Source of the DNA: Gammaproteobacteria bacterium
Lineage (GTDB): Bacteria > Pseudomonadota > Gammaproteobacteria > UBA6429 > Thiohalophilaceae
Direction: 5' to 3'
Length of the DNA: 5,541 bases
NCBI GenBank assembly: GCA_024639445.1
Contig: JAHEIJ010000173.1
Coordinates: 1 to 5,541, forward strand
Both the position numbers and the translations under genes were made by a program. Under the pieces are notes generated by a model that saw only the letters and a program-made list of their open reading frames with translations, did not search any database and was not told where the DNA came from. Below, piece after piece: positions 1 through 3,691 of this stretch (within the stretch, counting starts at the first letter, position 1; every line of letters begins with the position of its first letter).

Positions 1-27
1 GGCATATCAGGAAAGTCTAATGCTAGA

Positions 28-40
28 AATCAAGGACTTA
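28..40 (+). promoter_or_regulatory. Candidate IHF binding site upstream of the sigma-54 promoter
   Basis: The 13 bases match the IHF consensus WATCAA-N4-TTR at every defined position (AATCAA, four bases, TTA). The site is centred about 48 bases upstream of the predicted transcription start. IHF sites between a sigma-54 promoter and its distal activator sites are well known; the bend brings NtrC-type activators to the polymerase. The flanks are AT-rich, as is common for IHF. The consensus is short enough to occur by chance, so the position next to a -24/-12 element is the main support. The activator sites themselves would lie further upstream, outside the window or in its first bases; I see no convincing NtrC dyad in 1-27. 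Confidence 0.5.
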
Positions 41-54
41 TAGTAATTAAGGGT

Positions 55-71
55 TTGGCACGTATTCTGCA
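55..71 (+). promoter_or_regulatory. Sigma-54 (-24/-12) promoter of the nrt-nir operon
   Basis: The sequence TTGGCACG, four bases, then CTGCA matches the sigma-54 consensus TTGGCACG-N4-TTGCA with one difference. The invariant GG (57-58) and GC (69-70) have the required spacing, G58 being -24 and C70 being -12. This predicts transcription from about base 82, which is the first base of the first leader hairpin. Sigma-54 with NtrC drives nitrogen-limited expression of nitrate assimilation operons such as Klebsiella nasF (family knowledge). A sigma-70 reading of the same region gives only a poor -10 element, so sigma-54 is preferred. Confidence 0.75.
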
Positions 72-81
72 ACTAAGGAGA

Positions 82-105
82 TAACCACCTAATGGCGGGT
101 GGTTA
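82..105 (+). ncRNA. Leader hairpin P1 with A1/G4 hexaloop (candidate ANTAR protein target)
   Basis: Bases 82-90 pair with 97-105 to give a 9-bp stem whose only non-Watson-Crick pair is the loop-closing U-G. The loop at 91-96 is AAUGGC, with A in position 1 and G in position 4. These are the two conserved loop bases of RNA hairpins bound by ANTAR antiterminators. The stem starts exactly at the predicted first base of the transcript. A mini-ORF (ATG 92 to TAA 106, four codons) lies within the hairpin. A good Shine-Dalgarno-like AAGGAG sits at 75-80, but it would be upstream of the predicted start of transcription. Confidence 0.66.
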
Positions 106-121
106 ATTATGTGGAATATGT

Positions 122-143
122 CCTGACACGCTGATGTGCCGGG
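122..143 (+). ncRNA. Leader hairpin P2, second hexaloop stem
   Basis: Bases 122-129 pair with 136-143: seven pairs, including one U-G, with an A-C mismatch at 126/139. The loop at 130-135 is GCUGAU, six bases with G in position 4, but with G instead of the conserved A in position 1. It lies 16 bases after P1, so it is the best candidate for the second hairpin of a two-hairpin ANTAR target. The loop deviation and the mismatch make this weaker than P1, and it may only be a local fold. Confidence 0.4.
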
Positions 144-158
144 CAGAATGAATTCTTA

Positions 159-180
159 AGGGGCGCGGTGTCGCGTTCCT
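159..180 (+). ncRNA. Leader hairpin of 9 bp with GUGU loop
   Basis: Bases 159-167 pair with 172-180, including two adjacent G-U pairs, closed by a GC-rich inner stem with loop GUGU (168-171). It is not followed by a T-run, so it is not a terminator. It lies between the hexaloop hairpins and the terminator and could take part in switching or simply act as a spacer. I know of no named family for it. Confidence 0.4.
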
Positions 181-181
181 G

Positions 182-193
182 CCGGTTAACCGG
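182..193 (+). repeat. Perfect 12-bp palindrome in the leader
   Basis: CCGGTTAACCGG reads the same on both strands. It could be a protein-binding dyad in DNA, or a short 4-bp stem with a UUAA loop in RNA. It lies 18 bases before the terminator stem and directly follows the 159-180 hairpin. No known operator is recognised in it. Confidence 0.35.
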
Positions 194-211
194 TTCAAAT
201 ATGGACAATGG

Positions 212-260
212 CGTCCAAACCGACGGTGCTAGTTCACTGTCTGTTTGGACGTTTTTTTTT
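212..260 (+). terminator. Intrinsic terminator (attenuator) in front of nrtA
   Basis: An outer stem of nine perfect pairs (212-220 with 243-251) continues, after one C-U mismatch, into a seven-pair inner stem (222-228 with 235-241, one G-U). The loop is CUAGUU (229-234), six bases. Nine T residues follow directly at 252-260. This is a textbook Rho-independent terminator on the + strand. Because it stands downstream of the promoter and 25 bases before the nrtA start, it must act as a regulated attenuator rather than as the end of an upstream gene. Confidence 0.88.
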
Positions 261-275
261 GGGCAGCAACCAAGT

Positions 276-279
276 GAGG
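276..279 (+). promoter_or_regulatory. Ribosome binding site of nrtA
   Basis: GAGG lies six bases before the ATG at 286, a good Shine-Dalgarno distance. It decides the start: an in-frame ATG at 208 would put the terminator inside the coding region, has no such site, and would bury the twin-arginine signal 36 residues into the protein. Confidence 0.7.
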
Positions 280-285
280 CAAGTA

Positions 286-1689
286 ATGAAGTACAGCAGC
301 ATTTCAGGCAAAGGCCGTCGAGGTTTTCTGAAGACAACAGCGTTGGCCATTGGTTTGACCATTGGCTTGGGATCAATGCCGACCATGACATCCTATGCAG
401 CGGTGGGTGAGCCGGAGAAGGAAGATCTCAAATTCGGTTTTATCAAACTGACTGACATGGCGCCGTTGGCCATTGCTTATGAGAAAGGCTTTTTTGAAGA
501 TGAAGGCCTGTATGTCACGCTGGAAGCACAAGCCAACTGGAAAGTCTTGCTGGATCGGGTTATTGACGGTCAACTTGATGGCGCCCACATGCTGGCGGGT
601 CAACCGTTAGGTGCAACTATCGGTTTTGGTACCAAGGCACACATTATCACCGCCTTTAGTATGGATTTAAATGGCAATGGGATTACTGTCTCTAACAAGA
701 TTTGGGAAGAGATGAAGAAAAATATCCCGATGAAAGACGGCAAACCGGTTCATCCCATTAAAGCCGATTACCTCAAGCCCGTAGTAGAAAAGTATAAGTC
801 TGAGGGCAAGCCCTTTAAGATGGGGATGGTGTTCCCGGTCTCTACCCATAACTATGAACTGCGTTACTGGTTAGCCGCCGGGGGTATTCATCCGGGTTAC
901 TACGCACCACATAAGGGTGACATTAGTGGTCAACTCAAGGCGGATGCCTTGCTATCAGTAACACCGCCGCCACAGATGCCGTCAACCATGGAAGCCGGGA
1001 CCATTTATGGTTACTGCGTGGGTGAACCCTGGAACCAGCAAGCTGTGTTCAAAGGTATTGGCGTGCCGGTGATCACTGACTATGAAATCTGGAAAAATAA
1101 TCCTGAGAAAGTCTTCGGTGTCAGCAAAGGCTGGGCCGACAAGTATCCCAATACCCATATTCGTGTCGTCAAGGCAATGATTCGTGCCGGCAAATGGCTG
1201 GATGACAATAACAATGCCAACCGCCCGGAAGCGGTCAAGATCCTCGCCAAGTCTCAATATGTTGGCGCTGATTATGATGTTATCGCTAATTCCATGACGG
1301 GCACGTTTGAATATGAGAAAGGCGATAAGCGTGAAGTGCCAGATTTCAACGTGTTCTTCCGTTACAACGCGACCTATCCGTACTATTCGGATGCCGTCTG
1401 GTACCTGACGCAAATGCGACGCTGGGGCCAGATCGCCGAGCAAAAATCAGATAGCTGGTATATGGATATGGCCAAGAAGGTATATCGTCCGGACATCTAC
1501 GCCCAGGCAGCAAAGGAGTTGATCGCTGAAGGCAAAATGAAAGCGGCAGATTTTCCAAACTTTGCAAAAGAATCCGGTTTCCGTCCACCACAGACCCAAT
1601 TCATTGATGGGGTTACCTATGACGGCACCAAACCGAATGAATACCTGAAAAAATTCAGTATTGGTCTAAAGGGTAAGGACAAGATCTAA
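286..1689 (+). CDS. nrtA: Periplasmic nitrate-binding protein of ABC transporter (NrtA/NasF family)
   Basis: This protein captures nitrate (possibly also nitrite) in the periplasm and delivers it to the NrtB/NrtD membrane complex. The start at 286 gives 467 residues, close to family size. Residues 1-16 carry a twin-arginine motif, GRRGFLK (RR at 11-12), followed by a hydrophobic stretch to about residue 35 and a small-residue region (TSYAA) suitable for cleavage. It is therefore probably exported folded by the Tat pathway, with no lipobox cysteine, unlike the lipoprotein NrtA of cyanobacteria. Family-typical segments are the LNGNGITVS stretch (128-136), the STHNYELRYWLAAGG stretch (186-200) and GYCVGEPWN (242-250). 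W85 and H188 look like candidate ligand-pocket residues, but this is inferred from memory of the family. CmpA (bicarbonate) is related; the following nirB argues for nitrate. A long palindrome just after the stop probably stabilises its mRNA. The gene is intact. Confidence 0.92.
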   Translation: MKYSSISGKGRRGFLKTTALAIGLTIGLGSMPTMTSYAAVGEPEKEDLKFGFIKLTDMAPLAIAYEKGFFEDEGLYVTLEAQANWKVLLDRVIDGQLDGAHMLAGQPLGATIGFGTKAHIITAFSMDLNGNGITVSNKIWEEMKKNIPMKDGKPVHPIKADYLKPVVEKYKSEGKPFKMGMVFPVSTHNYELRYWLAAGGIHPGYYAPHKGDISGQLKADALLSVTPPPQMPSTMEAGTIYGYCVGEPWNQQAVFKGIGVPVITDYEIWKNNPEKVFGVSKGWADKYPNTHIRVVKAMIRAGKWLDDNNNANRPEAVKILAKSQYVGADYDVIANSMTGTFEYEKGDKREVPDFNVFFRYNATYPYYSDAVWYLTQMRRWGQIAEQKSDSWYMDMAKKVYRPDIYAQAAKELIAEGKMKAADFPNFAKESGFRPPQTQFIDGVTYDGTKPNEYLKKFSIGLKGKDKI

Positions 1690-1696
1690 TTGATGA

Positions 1697-1724
1697 TTTC
1701 CTCCTTGCTATAGCAAGGAGGAAA
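1697..1724 (+). repeat. Perfect 28-base palindrome between nrtA and nrtB (mRNA-stabilising hairpin)
   Basis: Twelve perfect pairs (1697-1708 with 1713-1724) enclose a TATA loop, and the whole 28 bases are self-complementary. It begins seven bases after the nrtA stop. No T-run follows, so complete Rho-independent termination is unlikely. Hairpins in this position commonly block 3'-to-5' decay and keep binding-protein mRNA more abundant than the permease mRNA downstream. The 3' arm holds a strong Shine-Dalgarno-like AAGGAGG (1715-1721) that is fully paired and too far from the nrtB start (52 bases) to serve it directly. Confidence 0.8.
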
Positions 1725-1762
1725 CTTTCATAAAGAATGAAATGCAAGTTAGATCATGAACA

Positions 1763-1768
1763 AAGGTG
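1763..1768 (+). promoter_or_regulatory. Ribosome binding site of nrtB
   Basis: AAGGTG, five bases before the ATG at 1774, is the best Shine-Dalgarno match here. The in-frame ATG at 1756 has no purine-rich site at a suitable distance. For this reason the later start was chosen. Confidence 0.55.
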
Positions 1769-1773
1769 ATGAT

Positions 1774-2796
1774 ATGAATGCGCGGGTAGAAAGTATCATG
1801 GGAATTATCGGCTGGAAGCGGTTGCTACCTTCCGGATTCAAGTTCAAGAATATCAACTGGAATGAGAAGTTTAGTTTACTGATCAACAAGCTGGGTGTAC
1901 CGCTCGTGGCGATTGGGATTTTTCTTGTCCTATGGGCCGGCATGGCATCCCAAATCCAGACCTCGCTGGGACAGTTGCCTGGACCCGCCAAGGTTTGGGA
2001 ACAAACCGTAGCGCTATTTGATGAACATAAGGAAGAACGCCAGAAAGAAACGGCGTTTTATGAAAGGCAGGACATACGTAACGCTGCAAAACTGGCAAAA
2101 AATCCTGACGCTGAAATAAAGACGCGGCCCTATACAGGACAGCCCACTTTTTTTGATCAGATCCTGACCAGTGTGCTTACGGTTGCAACCGGTTTCCTGT
2201 TGGCATCACTCATCGCTATTCCCCTTGGAATTATCTGCGGACTGAGTAACACAATTTACACGGCCCTGAATCCCCTGATTCAGGTATTCAAACCGGTATC
2301 ACCATTGGCGTGGCTGCCGATTGTAACGATTGTAGTCAGTGCGGTGTACATCACTGATGACCCGATGTTTTCCAAATCGTTTCTGACCTCGGCAATTACC
2401 GTGACGCTGTGTTGTCTATGGCCAACGATCATTAACACTACGGTCGGCGTTTCTACTATCGATAAAGATTTAATTAATGTCAGCCGGGTCCTGCGTCTGG
2501 GCTGGTTCACCAAAGTAACCAAGATCGTTGTGCCTGCCTCGACCCCGATGATGTTTGCCGGACTGCGTGTTTCACTCGGAATTGGCTGGATGGTGCTGAT
2601 CGCAGCTGAAATGCTGGCGCAAAACCCTGGACTAGGCAAGTTTGTCTGGGATGAATTCCAGAATGGTAGTTCCAATTCCATGGCACGCATTATGGTTGCA
2701 GTATTCGCCATTGGCATGATTGGATTTCTACTGGATCGAATTATGTTGATGCTGCAGCGGGCAGTGTCGTGGGATAAAAATGCGGTATTGCGTTAA
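1774..2796 (+). CDS. nrtB: Nitrate ABC transporter permease (NrtB/NasE family)
   Basis: This inner-membrane subunit probably forms a homodimeric pore for nitrate, powered by NrtD. From the start at 1774 it has 340 residues (346 if the ATG at 1756 is used). Hydrophobic segments lie near residues 41-58, 130-152, 174-192, 204-223, 260-282 and 305-322, giving about six membrane spans. The ATPase-coupling EAA-type loop of this permease superfamily lies around 233-268 (NVSRVLRLGW, then VPASTPMMFAGLR), followed by the GWMVLIAAEM stretch typical of the nitrate/sulfonate/taurine branch. A charged stretch of about 70 residues (59-128) separates the first two spans; it would be periplasmic if the N terminus is cytoplasmic. 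It is longer than the family's core needs. The gene lies between the binding protein and the ATPase, 40 bases before nrtD. Substrate is inferred from the neighbours. Confidence 0.9.
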   Translation: MNARVESIMGIIGWKRLLPSGFKFKNINWNEKFSLLINKLGVPLVAIGIFLVLWAGMASQIQTSLGQLPGPAKVWEQTVALFDEHKEERQKETAFYERQDIRNAAKLAKNPDAEIKTRPYTGQPTFFDQILTSVLTVATGFLLASLIAIPLGIICGLSNTIYTALNPLIQVFKPVSPLAWLPIVTIVVSAVYITDDPMFSKSFLTSAITVTLCCLWPTIINTTVGVSTIDKDLINVSRVLRLGWFTKVTKIVVPASTPMMFAGLRVSLGIGWMVLIAAEMLAQNPGLGKFVWDEFQNGSSNSMARIMVAVFAIGMIGFLLDRIMLMLQRAVSWDKNAVLR

Positions 2797-2836
2797 TCAC
2801 CCGCTGTCAAATTAAAATTTTAAGAGAACTTGAATT

Positions 2837-3640
2837 ATGTCGAATGCACATCTTGAAATATCACATGTCTCAATAGAGTTTCCAACGCCAAATGGCCCTT
2901 TCAAGGCCCTCGACGATGTTGAACTGACCATCAGGGAAGGCGAATTTGTTTCCTTAATTGGTCATTCCGGTTGTGGTAAATCCACCGTACTGAACATTGT
3001 CGCTGGATTGTATCAGGCCACTACAGGCGGTGTGATTCTGGATGGTAAGGAAGTTAATGAACCCGGACCGGATCGCGCCGTGGTGTTTCAAAATCACTCT
3101 CTGCTGCCCTGGTTGACAGCCTATGAGAATGTCGAACTTGCAGCTAACCAGGTATTCAAAGGCAAAAAGTCCAGGGCAGAAATCAAGCAATGGGTTGAGC
3201 ATAACCTGGCATTGGTGCATATGGAACATGCAATGGATAAGCGTCCCGATGAGATATCCGGGGGGATGAAACAGCGGGTCGGGATTGCGCGAGCCCTCTC
3301 CATGGAGCCGAAAGTGTTATTGATGGACGAGCCTTTTGGTGCCCTGGATGCATTAACACGTGCCCATATGCAGGATTCGCTGATCGAAATCCAGGCACGC
3401 TTGAATAATACGGTCATCATGATTACCCATGATGTGGATGAAGCTGTATTGCTGTCTGATCGAATTGTAATGATGACCAATGGACCGGCAGCCACGATCG
3501 GTGAAATATTAGAGATTGATTTAGCCAGACCCAGAGACAGGGTAAGGTTGGCTGATGATGAACACTACAACCATTATCGCGCTGAAGTCCTGAAGTTCCT
3601 CTATGAACGTCAGCGCATACCGGAAGGACTGGTTGCCTGA
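2837..3640 (+). CDS. nrtD: Nitrate ABC transporter ATP-binding protein (NrtD/NasD family)
   Basis: This cytoplasmic ATPase, 267 residues, energises nitrate uptake through NrtB. All nucleotide-binding motifs are present in order: Walker A GHSGCGKST (42-50), Q-loop glutamine at 85 in VVFQNHSLLPW, signature SGGMKQR (141-147), Walker B VLLMDEP (160-166) with catalytic E165, D-loop ALDA (169-172) and switch histidine H198. The sequence is close to the taurine/sulfonate ATPases (TauB/SsuB), and the nitrate role rests on family resemblance and on nrtA, nrtB and nirB beside it. It lacks the NrtA-like C-terminal domain that cyanobacterial NrtC carries, so it is NrtD-like and probably works as a homodimer. 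Some annotations call such single ATPases nrtC or nasD. The Shine-Dalgarno sequence is weak (AGAG at 2823-2826, ten bases before the ATG). The gene is intact. Confidence 0.92.
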   Translation: MSNAHLEISHVSIEFPTPNGPFKALDDVELTIREGEFVSLIGHSGCGKSTVLNIVAGLYQATTGGVILDGKEVNEPGPDRAVVFQNHSLLPWLTAYENVELAANQVFKGKKSRAEIKQWVEHNLALVHMEHAMDKRPDEISGGMKQRVGIARALSMEPKVLLMDEPFGALDALTRAHMQDSLIEIQARLNNTVIMITHDVDEAVLLSDRIVMMTNGPAATIGEILEIDLARPRDRVRLADDEHYNHYRAEVLKFLYERQRIPEGLVA

Positions 3641-3679
3641 TAAAAAGTATATAGCACGTTGTCACTATAAACGGTTTTT

Positions 3680-3683
3680 GGAG
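3680..3683 (+). promoter_or_regulatory. Ribosome binding site of nirB
   Basis: GGAG lies eight bases before the ATG at 3692 but only two before the in-frame ATG at 3686. Usual spacing therefore favours 3692. Both starts are possible and differ by two residues. Confidence 0.55.
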
Positions 3684-3691
3684 ATATGAAA

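Larger units (their letters stand above)
82..260 (+). promoter_or_regulatory. Transcribed attenuator leader, probably controlled by an ANTAR antiterminator (NasR/NasT type)
   Basis: The untranslated leader between the predicted transcription start and nrtA is about 204 bases long. It contains a first hexaloop hairpin (82-105), a second hexaloop hairpin (122-143), a further stem (159-180), a 12-base palindrome (182-193) and a strong intrinsic terminator (212-260). In Klebsiella nasF, the nitrate-sensing ANTAR protein NasR binds hexaloop hairpins in such a leader and allows read-through of a terminator; NasT acts similarly in Azotobacter and Pseudomonas. The combination of an A1/G4 hexaloop at the 5' end and a terminator in front of a nitrate transporter gene supports the same mechanism here. 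Which regulator acts cannot be told, because no ANTAR gene is in the window. Unlike the usual two-hairpin ANTAR model, the second hairpin does not overlap the terminator, and its loop starts with G rather than A. Confidence 0.68.

Noticed and set aside
29..33. ATCAA as an FNR half-site
   Set aside because: No partner TTGAT lies at the required spacing; the bases are better explained by the IHF consensus.
39..44. TATAGT as a sigma-70 -10 box
   Set aside because: There is no acceptable -35 element 16-18 bases upstream, while the -24/-12 element just downstream is nearly perfect.
75..126. Mini-ORFs in the leader (ATG 92 to TAA 106, and ATG 109 to TGA 126), the first with AAGGAG upstream, as possible leader peptides
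   Set aside because: The ribosome site at 75-80 lies upstream of the predicted sigma-54 start at 82, and the codons show no regulatory amino-acid run. They would become relevant only if an upstream promoter exists.
208..285. Longer nrtA reading from an in-frame ATG at 208, adding 26 residues
   Set aside because: The extension runs through the terminator hairpin and T-run, has no clear ribosome site, and would place the twin-arginine signal in the interior. The ATG at 286 has GAGG at proper spacing and gives a normal Tat signal.
168..410. 80-residue frame from a GTG at 168 with a GGGG-like ribosome site
   Set aside because: It crosses the terminator and then overlaps nrtA in another frame; its protein resembles no known family and its second half is a shifted reading of the nrtA signal peptide.
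982..1443. Minus-strand frame of 153 codons inside nrtA
   Set aside because: It is the antisense shadow of a well-supported gene, with no ribosome site or recognisable domain.
1756..1773. nrtB start at the ATG at 1756
   Set aside because: No Shine-Dalgarno sequence precedes it, whereas AAGGTG stands five bases before the in-frame ATG at 1774. It remains possible but is less likely.
2280..2717. Minus-strand frame of 145 codons inside nrtB
   Set aside because: It lies wholly antisense to nrtB and its translation has no recognisable family features.
3649..3668. Short inverted repeat (TATAG and CTATA) between nrtD and nirB as a terminator or operator
   Set aside because: Only five AT-rich pairs with a ten-base loop and no T-run directly following; too weak to support.
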